Below are positions 36,852 through 48,654 of a stretch of DNA of 64,000 bases, one piece after another. A program made the position numbers and the translations under genes. Under the pieces are notes generated by a model that worked only from the letters and a program-made list of their open reading frames with translations, had not been told where the DNA came from and made no database searches. Source of the stretch: Termitomyces sp. T153 (Eukaryota; Basidiomycota; Agaricomycetes; Agaricales; Lyophyllaceae); NCBI GenBank assembly GCA_018296165.2, contig JACKQL020000051.1, forward strand, positions 124,001 through 188,000, written 5' to 3'. Every line of letters begins with the position of its first letter. Within the stretch, counting starts at the first letter, position 1.

Positions 36852-38116
36852 TCAGAAAGGCTCTTGGAAAATCCCAAATCCTATAGCCATCCAAGATGTG
36901 TCTACCGACAACACTACTGCTCCTTTTGACTCATAATCTAGAGGTTTCAAGGGAGCACTCTCAGCCAATAATTTCTTCATTCTTGCCATAGCAGCATGCT
37001 GCTCTTCTCCCCATACAAAAGGCACATTGTTCTGAGTTAAACAATTGATGGGGGCTGCTATCTTAGCATAGTCTTTGATGAACATCCTAAAAGTACCACA
37101 AGTACCTAAGAATGATCTGACTTCTGACTTATCCCTACAATCTCCCCAGCCCATCACAATTGCCAACCTCTTGGTCTCTGGTTTCTGTCCTTGATAGGAA
37201 CACCTATGACCAACTACCACTATCTCATCTGCACAAACTACTGACTTCTTTCCTGAAAAGGTACCTCCCACATATTTGATTTGTTGGAGTACATAATTGA
37301 CATTCTGCATATGTTCCCATACAAATCTTCTGATACCAGAATTTTCAAGTATCACTTCATATCCACCATCTGGCAACTCATATTGAGTTGGGGGTTCCCT
37401 AATTGGCACATCATCAATATATGGCCAAGAAACATGGGAATCTCATCCTTCAAAATGAAAGTAATATCATCATGAAAGATAGGTACAGAGTTAGTCCATC
37501 CCATAGGGAGTGTGACCAATCTTAAAGCACTAAAAGGAGTTTGGAATGTAGTATAATCTCTAGATTTTACATCCAGAACCCTCTCATCATATCCAACATA
37601 GAGATCAAAGATCCCACTACAAGCATGACCAGCAAAATGACTAGCCAACTCCTCAGTTGCTGGTGGCAAACCTGAGTGGGCAATTGTCACCTTGTTCAAA
37701 GGTTCTAGACTGTGTACTATGTGAAGACTTTCTCCATCTTTCTTTAGCACAGTGAATTATTGAGAACAATATGAAGAATTTGATGGCTCACAGACTCCTG
37801 CTTCAATTTTCTGCTTTATCATTTTACAGATTTTATCATGAAGTCCTGGAGCAATTGGAATATTCTTTAATACCCATGGTATGTGTGGAATTACAGGCAT
37901 GACCACTGGCAGAAAGTACTCTTCTTTGAGTCTTCTTCTTTGTGAATCATCCCATGTAAAAGCTTCATTCTGCAACATCATCAAATGATGTACTAACTTC
38001 TTCTCTTCTGGCCATAGAAAATCATCATTATGAGCCTGATCAATGATTTCCTTACTCTCTGCAGTGTGTCTACCAGTTGGTGTAAACTCTGGTGAGTTGG
38101 TACTCAACTTTGGCAT
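36852..38116 (-). pseudogene. Gypsy-2 reverse transcriptase and RNase H
   Basis: Frames 38116-37757, 37750-37352 and 37409-36852 follow one another. They carry HIPWVLKNIPIAPG, then FDLYVGYDER and FQTPFSALRLVTLPMGWTNS, then YIDD (37410-37421). They continue with the thumb/connection motif RSFLGTCGTFRMFIKDYAKI and the RNase H start VVLSVDTSW. One frameshift just before YIDD and a stop between the first two frames prevent translation as a single protein. Confidence 0.88.
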
Positions 38117-38645
38117 ATCTGCTAGAGGATCTCCAATAATATGTCTCTCATCCTAAACTCCTCAGGAGAGGTTCCCAAGACTGGCTTCACCTTTCTGGCT
38201 ACTGGTTTGTATTTACCAAATACTTGGGCTGCCTCCCCCACACCTGCTTCTAACCTCAAGTTCTCCTGCTGCTGCAGGAAACCTTCCAACTCCCTAGGAA
38301 TTTCTGCCAACTGTCCATTTAAATAAGCAGACAGTGTTCTCTCATCCTTCCCCTTACATCTTTTGCTAGTAGCAAGGATCTGCAAGTATGCATTCCTTGA
38401 CTCAGGCTTACTAAATCCACTGTTTTGAACAGTGTAACTAGTAAGCACTATTTCCCCATTCTCTGTCTAACTCACTGCAATCTCTCCCTGGTTACTGACC
38501 AGATCCTTGAGACTTAAAATTTTGTCTCCTCTTCTCCACTAGGCTCTTCCCTTGACACTTTCCCCCTCTCCATAGTGGGCAAAGCTGTCCTTCTTCCAGT
38601 GTTTGGGTCCCTAATGGTAATGATAGCACTATCATCCTGCAGATT

Positions 38646-39146
38646 CTAGATATTGCTTTCTGCCAAGGTATCAAATGGTCTGCCCAGTAATACAGTGTAA
38701 GCAGGCTTCTCAAAGATATGGACTTGCAGATACACAGTAAATCCTTCTGCAAAGATGAAGGGCACATTGCAAGCCAAACCCACTGACTCATTCACCTGTT
38801 TATTTGCACTCTCCATGCACAGCCTTATATCAGGATCCCAAGTCAAACCTACTCTCAAAGCTTTGGCTAAAGCCATGCAGACTATTTGAGATCCACTATC
38901 TAAGATTGTCTCCACCCTTCCTTTGCAGTTAACCACAGGGTTCAATGATCTTAGAACTTGTAGATCTCTGGCTATATAGACTACAACTGGCTTCTTATCT
39001 AGAGGAATACTTTCCAGGTAGGTAGCAACACAATCCTCATGCATCACTGCCCCTGGGGGCAACTCTAGTTGAGTTCCATCAGCAATGAAATAAGTTGCCA
39101 TTGGCAAGTCATTAACATTGACATGACTTGGTTCCTCCTCTGTCAT
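38646..39146 (-). pseudogene. Gypsy-2 aspartic protease
   Basis: Contains the intact active site TILDSGSQIVCM and the later flap/dimer region GLACNVPFIF and VLLGRPFDTLAES. Open for 166 codons. Confidence 0.85.
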
Positions 39147-39552
39147 GACTATCTGTTCCTAGACAGCTACCCTAGGTACTCCAAAGTTGGCAAGCTTAGA
39201 ACCTGGGGTCTGCTTGTTATTTAACTTGTGTACCATTGCATTTCTCAGGTCAGGTGCCACCTCCCATAATTCCCCAGCTGTTAGTGGAACAGCAGTCCTC
39301 CATATTTTATCTATTGCTTTTTCTATTTCTTTTCTATTCCCAAGGGGGAGGTCTTTTCCTGTGGCCTGCACTGGATCTCTCCTGTCCTATTGAGGACTGG
39401 TACCTTTTCAAAAGGTAAGCCAAGTTTTGTTCCAACATTATTCTGTACTGGCAGAGTTGATTTTGTTCTCCAAGAGTTTTCAGCTGGTCTCTCAGGTGCC
39501 TTAGGTACCCTTGGTAAAGTGGTCTCTCTTCCTGGCACCTTCCTTGAGCCCT

Positions 39553-40836
39553 CTAAAACTCCTTAGAGCTGGGCTGCTGCTCTTCAGTTGGATTTGCTGT
39601 GTTTCTAGTGTTTATCAACACTGACATCAACTCTCCCATTTTTGCTAGGCTCCTCTCTACCTCAGCCAGTCTGTCTGACTCATTTTGACTGATCTTTTCT
39701 AACAAGTCATCCCTGGTATCACAAGCTGCATTTACATAAGTAGAAAAGACTTGATTGTCTGCAGGCTCTTCCTCTGTCCAACCAAAAAGCAAGTTCATGG
39801 CTTGGTCATTAAGAGCATTGATTCTTTTATAGGAAGACTTGTTGGAAGGGTCTCTGGGCACAGGCATCCTGTTAGGCAGATGAGGCCTCCCTTCTATTAA
39901 TATGACCCATTCCTTTAGGATATGTGACTTCAAGTGTTTACACTCAGCAATTCTATGTCCTGGTTTCCAACAGTAAAAACAGTTTGCTCCTACAGTAGAT
40001 GTAGCAAGAGTGGAATGGAGAGCAGGAGCTGCCCCATTTATTCTAACATTATTCCTTGCAGTCAGAAAGGCTGTTTTCAACTCTGCCTGTCCTGATTGTA
40101 CTGCCTGGACTTGTTTACTGATTGCCAAGATAGAATCTTGAAGGTGGGCCAATTTTTCTTCTGATTCCTCTTCTTTAATCCTTTCTTTTGTACCCACAGT
40201 CTCTGTGTCCCCACTAATTATTCTGTCTGAATGCAAAGACTTTCTGCCTACCAGGGCTGTCACTACTGCTATTACTTCAGAGATGTCATATTGGTCATCC
40301 TCATATGTGTTCCTAGCAGTGTCTTTGAAATGGCCATACTTGCTTAGAAGTTTGTCCTCAATAACATCTGTAAAAGTAGGGGTAAAGCACTGCATGAATT
40401 TGGTTACTAGGGTACTATTATGGAGCACCTTAGACAGCAGTTTTGCCTCTCCTTTGAACTTTCTGATGAGGGAATGAATTTCAGCCACATTGCTTTGACT
40501 TAGTCATGTATGTTCCCTGCAAATTCTATCAAGATAGGAAACCTGCCCAACATTGTTTACAGCTTCAGGGTATAGATCCTTGATTTCTTTAACAAAGTCA
40601 TCCCAAGACTTGCCATCTTCAAAGGAATCAAAACCCCTCCACTCTTTTTCTGTAACTGCATCCACATACTCCACAATCCTCTTTTTCTTTTCTTTAGCAG
40701 AGGTAATCCCAGCATGTTCAAACAGAGTCTCCATTTTCTGCAGGAAGCACAAGACTTTACTTGGCTGTGTATGCACAAATTTTGGAGCATGACTGCTTGT
40801 AGATAGTAGCATCTTTTGCTTCACAGTTTCACTCAT
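39553..40836 (-). pseudogene. Gypsy-2 gag
   Basis: Frames 40836-40504 and 40488-39553 are separated by one stop. The first reads as a gypsy capsid domain (ITSAKEKKKRIVEYVD...WRGFDSF). The second ends in the zinc knuckle CFYCWKPGHRIAEC followed by a charged region. Confidence 0.85.
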
Positions 40837-41163
40837 TTTGGTGACAACAGGTAAAGTAGGTGCTGATATAGGGCTTTGGTTTGAAGGTTGTGAATGTTGT
40901 TCTACCTTCTAAAGACAAAACTTTTGTTTTTGTAGGAGAGCTTCTGGATCAGGCAAATGAGACTCTGTACCCTTGCTATTAGCACAAGTGTTTTGTTTCC
41001 TTACTGGAGAAACTCTCAAGTTTTTAACCTTTGGTTTAGGTGAACCTGGCCAAAAGCCTGGTGGAGCAAAACTAAGGATATAGTCTCTGAAATGGACTCC
41101 AAGAAAGGAGACCCAAAAGTGTGTATTAGAAGTGTAATTAAACCTCTTGCAGTGGGCTCCAAA

Positions 41164-42041
41164 TGATGCGAAATTGCAGTATTTGATTTCATTTGTCTTT
41201 AGAAACTGAACCAAACAACCACAAATCAGCAAGTTTGAGAGCTTATAGTACACTCAAATTCACACCACTTTTATAATTGAAAGTAATTTGATTGAGATTG
41301 ATTTAAGTATAAGTTGAAACTGAAGTTCAAACAAACACAAGGTTCAAGTATCAAATAAAACCTTTATTGAAGCTTAATTCACATTGTAGACCTTGGTAAT
41401 CCACTCCCTGGGGACTCTGAGTTGCATATGGAACGTTGCTTATTGACCTTGAAATCCCCCCTCCCCTTTATACTGCCCTCATGCACATGGACCATGGTGC
41501 TCCATTCCAGCTGTTCAGTGCCTGACACCAACAATTTTCTAGGTTCTACATGCTTGGCACCAACATGGCCCCTGTTCCCTCACTCATTTTCCATCTTTTA
41601 TTCTTCCCTGTTTCTTCACTAATTCCCTTCTCTCCTGTAGAATCCATTGACATGGTTGTTCATGTGCAAGTTCAAGGGAGGTAGGGGATTTTGTCAAGCA
41701 GGGAGGGTGGTGCAACCAGCTTGGCATCAGTTAAGCAGTAACTGGCCTGAGCTGACACTGCCACCCATTAAGCAAACCTTGGCTATCAGCAATGATTGAT
41801 TTTGATCATTGATGTGTTGAGGCCTCATTGCTTTCTTCTTTGCTTGTGCTGCTGGCATCTGTGTGTTGGGGATTTCATTGATATTTGAACTACAGTAAGT
41901 ACTTCCTTTTGGCCTACAGTTTTTGGCTTGATTATACTTACAGTTTTCAGCACAATTGTGTATGTATTAAGGTAAATACTTTTTCTCCATATTTTCATTT
42001 CAGCCTTTCCTTCCTTGTAGAAGGTAAGTGCCATTGTAATA
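41164..42041 (-). repeat. Gypsy-2 LTR (5' LTR)
   Basis: Partner of 32551-33441; bounded inside by the primer-binding site and outside by the ATAC duplication. Confidence 0.9.
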
Positions 42042-42045
42042 ATAC

Positions 42046-43741
42046 AGGAGTCAATCCTCATCATCACACTTTGAATTTTTATCACAATCACTACAATAAT
42101 TTTTATACTCCCACACAGCATGTATATCTGTAATATAGTAATAGCAATCATCACCATTTTTTTATTCCTCCCTATACTCCTCCTACATTGCAACCTATTA
42201 ATTTCAAATTATTGTCTGAATTGAAACTTCCTCCTTTAGCTACTATTCCATACTTTAATTTTTCTGTGGACTGGGGTCATTGGATCAACTCAGTAATGGC
42301 ACTCATAGATCACCTGGGTCTGAATGGCCATATTTGTCCACTTCCATCACCAGATGCCCTGTATGACCCAATGTGCAAAATTGCTTTGCCTCCTCTGTAT
42401 CCCCCTTATTAGACTCATGATGCCTCTTGTGCATATGAAATGTTCTGAAAGAATAATCATGTCTGCTCCTATATTATTTCAGAGAAACTCTCTGCCAAAC
42501 TTTACAATTTTCTTTCTCTTGCACATGGTGGACCTTTCAACTTTCCAGATTGGACAGCTCAAGACCTCCTGGGTTTCCTAAGGAAGCACTACAGTATTGG
42601 CAGTGCAGCAGCTGCTCAATATCTCAAGGACACTGTATTCAATCACCCTTGCAGCTTCTGACTATCCCTATATATGTTCAGGTATGGTGCATAGCAGTAA
42701 ACCAACTCTCTGTTACCCCCTGGAACTTCACATCATATGAACATATTCAAAAGTTCATCAATGGTCTTTCAGAGCAACATCATGGTTATAACTCACTTTG
42801 TGAGGATGTCTAGCATTCTTGGAAGACTAATTCTATGAGCACATTGAATTTTTACAAACTCACCAACACTGTCCTTGCCATCAATATTGATACTTGTCAG
42901 CAGCAGGCTGCTTAACAACAAATCAAGTTCTAATACTCAACACAACTTGCCCTTGTTGTCTACATCAAAATCTCACTCTCAGAGCACCAATCCTGTCTGA
43001 CCCAATTCTTGACATGATCTACCCTCACATCATGGGACTAGTGGAGATGGGGAGAAAGAAACAACAAATTGGCCCAAAGCCAATATTGCAGAACCTTTTA
43101 ATGATAATGATGCTACTACACCTGTAATAACTATAATTCTTGAGGAGGAGAATGACATTGTTTACTCAGCTTATGAACCACTCTCTACTAAGTCTGAGGA
43201 TCTCCCACCATACCTTGCCTTTGCTGCCTCAGCAGAGCCTGTTGTCCTTGCCTCATTGAATGCAAAATTCAACTGCACTTTAGATTTGTCAGGAGACCTC
43301 ACATGTCCAGAGTATCATCTTGTTTCCTTTATTCCCAGCCAGCCTCTCTCTCTTAGACTCCCATCTTTTGGTCACAAGTACTCTCAATATAGAACTATCT
43401 GACAGTACCACTTTGGTAGCATCACATGATCTATGGCTTGAGATCAAAGCCATTTTCAATGGATTTCTGGTTTCAGGTCATGTGACTTTGACAATGGCTT
43501 TGATGATGATGTTGGGCCCTGTACATGCACAAAACCTGACATCATATTTCCCATGGTATTTCCCACAGTTCATTTTTATAAATTTGCAGTCCTGGCAATT
43601 GGCATTCTCAGACTTGTTTTCCTCTGCCAGGTATGTAGTTAGTTTCTGCTGTGCTACTACTGTTAGTAGACTTTGGATTTCTCTCTGCCAGTTGTATGGT
43701 TGAGCCACAGCCTTCAGAGGTCACCCTTATAAGATTGTGGT
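42046..43741 (+). pseudogene. Copia gag, remainder, up to the protease
   Basis: Plus-strand frames with many stops continue the copia from the Gypsy-2 exit point. Recognisable as gag only by place and composition: FNFSVDWGHWINSVMALIDH at about 42260, then TPWNFTSYEHIQKFINGL at 42720. The segment 43100-43740 is poorly preserved. Confidence 0.45.
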
Positions 43742-44886
43742 TGTCACGACCCATCCCCTGGACCCCCATACATCACCCAACAAACCCTTGCTCCCCCAGA
43801 ACCTCCCCCAACGCTCCATCAAACTTTCCCAGCACTCCGTGCCTACTCCAGCTAACTCCAATGCATTCTCAGCTAACTCTGACGGCCTCCTGGCCAACTC
43901 CGATGTCTTTCCCGCAGCTGCCGGCACTTCCCCTGGATCTCCTGAGCCCCTGGGACCACTCCTCCGCCGTGCCTGACCCCATTGCATGTCATCGACTCAA
44001 CACCCTGGCCCCTCTGACTTACCCTGGAGCATCATGACAACTTTGGAACAGACCATGTCAACAATTAATCCCATCAACATATCAACACGGCCCACCCTCT
44101 GATCATAATCGACACCTGTTGACTCCGTTGAGCTCCACCAAGCCCTGCCACCACAGCTGACATTCCCGGAGCTCTTCAGTAGTCAGTATATAAGGTGTAG
44201 AGTAGCTCTTCATACTCTAGTCTTGAGATTATCTACTTACTTACTTAGCTTACCTGATGTGTTTCTGATTGTTTCTTCTTGTGTTTTGTGTTTGGTGTCT
44301 CGTTTCCCTTATTCTCAGTCTCCCAGTCTTATCTCATCTCTATTCTGTTATCATTTTGTTATTGTTCTGTGTCTCCACCTGAATCTATTCTCATTCTTGT
44401 CTCATATCCGTCTCATTTCGTTCAACTCTGTCTCCTCTTGTTGATTCTGTCTATTGTGTTCAAGTCCTCTTGACCATAACATCCTCACAAACTCTGCAAT
44501 TATGATTACAAACCTCCAACACTCTTTCATCAACTCCAGACCCCGCTACATGCTCAGCTCCAAACCCCATCAATCCCCATTGATCCCCCATCAGAACTCT
44601 GGCTCTGCTCCTGTCATTTGTGTAGCCTCCACCTCCTCCGCACCCGCAATACTCATACATGGACTTATGCCTAAACCCCGTCAAGCCTGTCTCCCTTCCC
44701 CACAACTCCTCCTCTACTCCTCCAGACCTCCCCAGACTTGCTCGGATCAATTTCCACTAACTATCCTCACAAGTCCCCAGTGTTTGGAACACCTCCGAGT
44801 GCCCGGTTGTCAGTGCAGGGAATCACATCTGCCGAGTAAGGACTTGCCCAGTGTAGCTGAGCCCCCATGGTCAGCAGAACCTGACA
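43742..44886. mobile_element. Solo LTR (1,145 bp), CG-rich, inserted in the copia protease
   Basis: Starts TGTCACGACC and ends GAACCTGACA (TG...CA), with GTGGT on both sides (43737-43741 and 44887-44891), a perfect 5-bp target duplication. It contains a TATATAAGG box (about 44184-44192). It keeps CG dinucleotides while the copia around it has lost them, so it is probably a later arrival or escaped modification. There is no internal coding, so a solo LTR is the best reading. The family differs from Gypsy-1 and Gypsy-2. Confidence 0.8.
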
Positions 44887-45200
44887 GTGGTTATACAACT
44901 CACATTTCTCAAAACAAGCAGTATTTCTGGACATATAACCAAGACCTTGCAGTTCCAGTTGGTACTGCAAATTGTGGCATGCTCTCCACACTTGCTCATG
45001 GGGAAGTACATTTCTGTGCCCATGTTGATAGTTGACACATTACACTCAAGTTGGCAGATTGTCTGCATGCTCCTAATGACCAAATTAACCTCCTCTCCAT
45101 TGAATCAATGACAGAGAATAGCTTGAAAATTTACTTTGAGAAGGATTCCATGTCTATTTTCCTCCTGCCCTTGACTTTGTCTCCTCAGGACAAGTTTTTC
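44887..45200 (+). pseudogene. Copia protease, cut at its active site by the solo LTR
   Basis: After the solo LTR the frame reads GYTTHISQNKQYFW, then VGTANCGMLSTLAHGEV, then ADCLHAPNDQINLLSI, the copia protease/GAG-pre-integrase region. Just left of the insertion the codons are GAT TGT GGT. The original site was therefore D-C-G-Y-T-T-H, the DxG of the aspartic protease, interrupted between Asp and Gly codons. Confidence 0.75.
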
Positions 45201-45239
45201 ATGGGCACCTGTGCATAATCATCTTTTCTTCCTACATTG

Positions 45240-46143
45240 TGATTTTATTCTACCAACAACAACTAAGTTCCTTGTATCATTCCCAGTTATAGAAACTCTG
45301 GCACTCACATTTCCACAGCTTGCTCCTGCTGTGAAGGACTGGAAAAGATTGTTGTGGACAGATGAGACAAAGATTAACAGGATTGGGTCAGATGGAAAGC
45401 AGTATGTGTTGGAGCTACAAGGAGAAGGCATTTCAAACTGAACCACTACACCTACTGTAAAACATAGAGGAGGGAATAATCTCATGGTGTGGGGCTGCAT
45501 AGGTTGAAATGGGGTAGGAAAGCTGGTAGAGGTGGTGAGGATCATGAATGCAGAGCAGAATGCAGAGCAGTACTGTGAAATCTTGGATAACAGAGCAAAG
45601 AAGAGCTTTGAAAAGTTAGAGATGGAGAAGGGTGCCCACTACTTTCAACAGGAAAATGACTCCAAACACAACTCCAAGAGAGCTAACAAATGGTCTGAAG
45701 ACAACAACTTTGATGTCCTCTGGTAGCTAGCCCAATCTCCTGATCTTAATCCTATTGAACACCTCTGGGAGTACTTCAAGAAGCAGCTTAGACAGTATGA
45801 AACACCTTGTGTGGGATGGAATACCAGCAGAGGTATGCCAAAGACTGATAGAAAGCATGCCTAGAAGGATTCAAGCAGTTATCAAGACAAATGGAGGACA
45901 TACAAAGTACTAAATACCAAAATTAGAGATGCTCAAAAAACTGTTCCAATGAGTGAATATATCTAAAATGGCCATTACTCCATCAGTTTTTGATTTGAAT
46001 TACAAAAACTAAAATGCAATTTGTAGCTATGATGCCATAGTATTTTACATGATTTAACCAGATTTTTAAATAGTTCCAATTCTTCATGCCAATGTCATCT
46101 TTTGTAAAGTATAAAACATTGGGACAGTTTTTTGAGCTACTGT
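45240..46143 (+). pseudogene. Tc1/mariner transposase fragment
   Basis: Frames carry WKRLLWTDETKINRIGSDGK (first catalytic Asp), NLMVWGCIG, HYFQQENDSKHNSKRANKW (second Asp position) and SPDLNPIEHLWEYFKKQL (catalytic Glu). This is the D-D-E layout of Tc1-like transposases. Several stops and frameshifts interrupt it. The 3' end has a terminal-repeat-like string (GGGACAGTTTTTTGAGCTAC, about 46120-46141) before copia resumes. The left terminal repeat and N-terminal DNA-binding domain were not found, so the element is 5'-truncated. Copia integrase core sequence expected here is missing. Confidence 0.8.
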
Positions 46144-46159
46144 ACACTCCCTGCTCTTG

Positions 46160-46480
46160 TCATGCCATATGAACTTATGGATGGAACCAAACCTGATTTC
46201 TCCCATCTCTGAGTATGGAGTTGTCAGTGTTTTGTATTACATCCTAAAGAAACTTTCTGCAAAGGTGGAACCAAATGATTTGAAACTATTTTTGTTGAGT
46301 ATGAAGGCCAAATTGGATGGCATGTTTGTGATCTTAATGAACACTTTTTCTTTTTCTAAGATGTTGTTTTCAATGAGAACATCTGTGGTCATCTTTGCCT
46401 CCATTCTTGTACTTGTTCCCAATCTTTGCCACCTTCCACTACTCCTTCATCTTCTCTACTGATTTGCCCCACTCAACCTC
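46160..46480 (+). pseudogene. Copia integrase C-terminal region
   Basis: Mixed frames read MPYELMDGTKPD, then HPKETFCKGGTK, then YEGQIGWHVCDLNEH, the typical copia end of integrase (retroelement connector before RT). Broken by stops. The core upstream has been lost, probably with the Tc1 insertion. Confidence 0.65.
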
Positions 46481-46786
46481 TTTAACTCCTCCTCATCCTA
46501 CCTCATCTCCCAATCATGTTCCTTCACCATCTCTTATTGCTCCTCTTCTTCCTTCTCCTGAAATATGTCCCTCTCATCTTCACCACACCTTCAAACCTAC
46601 TGAAGCTGGTCATCTATATCTTGAGGAAATTACCAAGCACAACAAACACCTTACCAATCTTCATGCTAATCAGAATGCTTGTCTCAAACCTCACCAGGGT
46701 CTTTTTGTAATTCTCAATCTTACCTACCCCTCATTTCTGTATTTCTCAAAATTATGACCTAGACAAAAAAGCTTCTGAGAATTTTC

Positions 46787-47560
46787 ATGAAGCAAATCAT
46801 CAAAGTGACACTCTGGTGTGGTGTGCAGCTATGGAATATGAAATTGAGAGCCTTCATCAACAAGGCATTTTTGTTTCTGCTTCTCTTACAAGGCATTTTT
46901 GTTTCTGCTTCTCTTACAAGGCATTTTTGTTTCTGCTTCTCTTCCTCCTGGCCACAAAGCTATTGGTGTACAATGGGTTTATGCTTATAAACTTAATCCT
47001 AATGGTACTAGAATTGTGGTAAGGAGAAGGCTTGCCTTATCACACAAGGTTTTAGTCAACACCTTAAAGACTATGGTTCTACCTACACACTAGTTGCTAA
47101 AATGACAAGCATTCAGATTGTCTTGGCCTAGGCAGTGCTCGACAATTTTGATCTCTTCATGTTTGACATTAAAACGGCATTCCTAAATGCTCCACTCATT
47201 CACAAGATATACTGCAAACAGATTCCCAGTTTCCCTGATTCTGACCTGAAAAAGGTTAACCAAGTCCTGCATGCACTATATGGCCTTAAACAGGCCTCTC
47301 ATGAGTGGTATGTAGCCTTATATGAAGTTTTTGAATCAATAGGCCTCATTCAATGTGAAGTGGACCATGTGGTGTTTTTTGAATGATTCTCTTCTCCTCC
47401 TGACTCTTTGATCCCTTCCCTCTCTGATGGAAAAGAGCTCTTTATCATCATCCATGTGCACATAGACAATGGTTTAAATGCAACAAACTCAAAACCACTC
47501 ACAAAAGGGTTTTGTACTTATTTTCTGATGACATATAATCTCCTTGATGCTACTCCTTGA
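46787..47560 (+). pseudogene. Copia reverse transcriptase
   Basis: Contains the copia RT signature DLFMFDIKTAFLNAPL (about 47150-47195) and ALYGLKQASHEWY (47270-47310). The YVDD box is degraded to H-I-D-N (about 47465). A 28-bp triplication at 46861-46942 destroys the frame just upstream. Confidence 0.85.
46861..46942. repeat. 28-bp sequence repeated three times inside copia RT
   Basis: The unit CAAGGCATTTTTGTTTCTGC plus TTCTCTTA begins at 46861, 46889 and 46917; the third copy lacks the last two bases. The period is not a multiple of three, so each extra copy shifts the frame. Confidence 0.95.
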
Positions 47561-47869
47561 TTGTTACCCCTTCACACCAAAGTTGATGACTTATCTGATC
47601 CACTGCCAAATGTGATTGCTGATATATCTGATGATGACATGAAAGTACATTATCAATGTCTTGTGGGATCAATATCTTAGCCTTTGTATGCAACCAGATT
47701 TAGCATTCACTGCCATGTCCCTCAGCCAATACAATGCCAATTCCACTCAAGCTCACTTCTTGGCAGCAAAATGTGTACAATGTTACATCTCTGGTACTTG
47801 GGATTACACCCTAGAATACAATTTCTCTTGATTCTCATCCAATCTCTCCTCCTTTTTTTGGTGCTGTAG

Positions 47870-48250
47870 ACACAGACTGGGCTTCAGACTCTTCTACTTG
47901 TCAAAGCATCTCCAGTTATGCGTTCTTCTTGTACTCAAGTCTGGTCTCATGGTCCTTGGTTTGTCAATGTACTATTGCTCTCTTATCCACTGAAGCTGAA
48001 TATATGGCCATAGTACATGCCATGCATAAGGCTCTTGCAATATGTTATCTCCTCACATCTCTCAAGCTCCCTATCCCTCATCCTTTCCCAATCTTCTGTG
48101 ACAATCAAAGTGCTCTCAAAATATCCAACTCCACACTTCTTGTTCCAAACACATTGATATTTGTTTTTATCTTCTCCATGAACATTTACATTCTGGTTCT
48201 TTCAAAACTTCATGAATTTCAACTTCCAACATAGTTGCTGATATCCTGAC
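47870..48250 (+). pseudogene. Copia RNase H region
   Basis: Reads TDWASDSSTCQSISSYA, then LLSTEAEYMAIVHAMHKAL, then IFCDNQSALKISN, the copia RNase H landmarks. Several in-frame stops. Confidence 0.8.
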
Positions 48251-48367
48251 CAAAGCACTACCAAAAGACTCACATTACAAGTTTGTTTCTTCTCTTGGAC
48301 TGGTTACTTGTACTCAATTTCTCTACACTGTCTCATTTTCCATGTCACTCCATTGCTGATGGGGTTG

Positions 48368-48654
48368 TGTTGTCCAGACATACTATACTGTCATCTTCCT
48401 CTGTGTCACATACATTGTGACTTGAATATGCATTCACATCACTTCCAGCCTCAATTGTTTACTCCCATCTGGGGCACTGAGGCTGTAAGTACTGTGTTTT
48501 TCCAGTCATAAGTACCTATATCTGATTACACCTCATAGCATTGTTTGTCATTGCTTGTAAGTATGTAAAAATCATAGTTGTTTACTCTCATCTGGGCACA
48601 CACTGAGGCTCATTGTTCGTTGTTGCCCATAGGCATTTCAGATCCAGGCTGGCA
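48368..48654 (+). repeat. Copia LTR (3')
   Basis: Partner of 31514-31801; ends GGCTGGCA followed by the CAATT target copy. Confidence 0.92.

Larger units (their letters stand above)
32551..42041 (-). mobile_element. Gypsy-2: Ty3/gypsy LTR retrotransposon nested in copia gag
   Basis: LTRs are 32551-33441 (3' LTR, 891 bp) and 41164-42041 (5' LTR, 878 bp). ATAC flanks both sides (32547-32550 and 42042-42045). The sense-strand primer site TTTGGAGCCCACTGC lies just inside the right LTR. The purine tract GTGGGGGCGG lies just inside the left LTR. Minus-strand gag, protease, RT/RNase H and integrase are in order and better preserved than in Gypsy-1, with the YIDD box intact. At the LTR end, CATAATA in one copy and TGTAATA in the other imply an ancestral CG. 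Solo LTRs of the same family are at 15553 and 29078. Confidence 0.92.
31514..48654 (+). mobile_element. Ty1/copia LTR retrotransposon, host of three nested insertions
   Basis: LTRs 31514-31801 and 48368-48654 (288 and 287 bp) run TGTTGTCC...GGCTAGCA/GGCTGGCA and are nearly identical. The flanks are CAATC (31509-31513) and CAATT (48655-48659), a 5-bp target duplication with one transition. Plus-strand gag, protease, integrase tail, RT and RNase H pieces occur in copia order (protease and integrase before RT). Removing Gypsy-2 (9.5 kb), the solo LTR (1.15 kb) and the Tc1 fragment (~0.9 kb) leaves about 5.6 kb, a normal copia length. All frames are decayed. The insertion disrupts a GST gene. Confidence 0.9.

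Noticed and set aside
43742..44886. DNA transposon or MITE instead of a solo LTR
   Set aside because: Ends are TG...CA with a 5-bp duplication and a TATATAAGG box, and no terminal inverted repeat beyond the dinucleotide.
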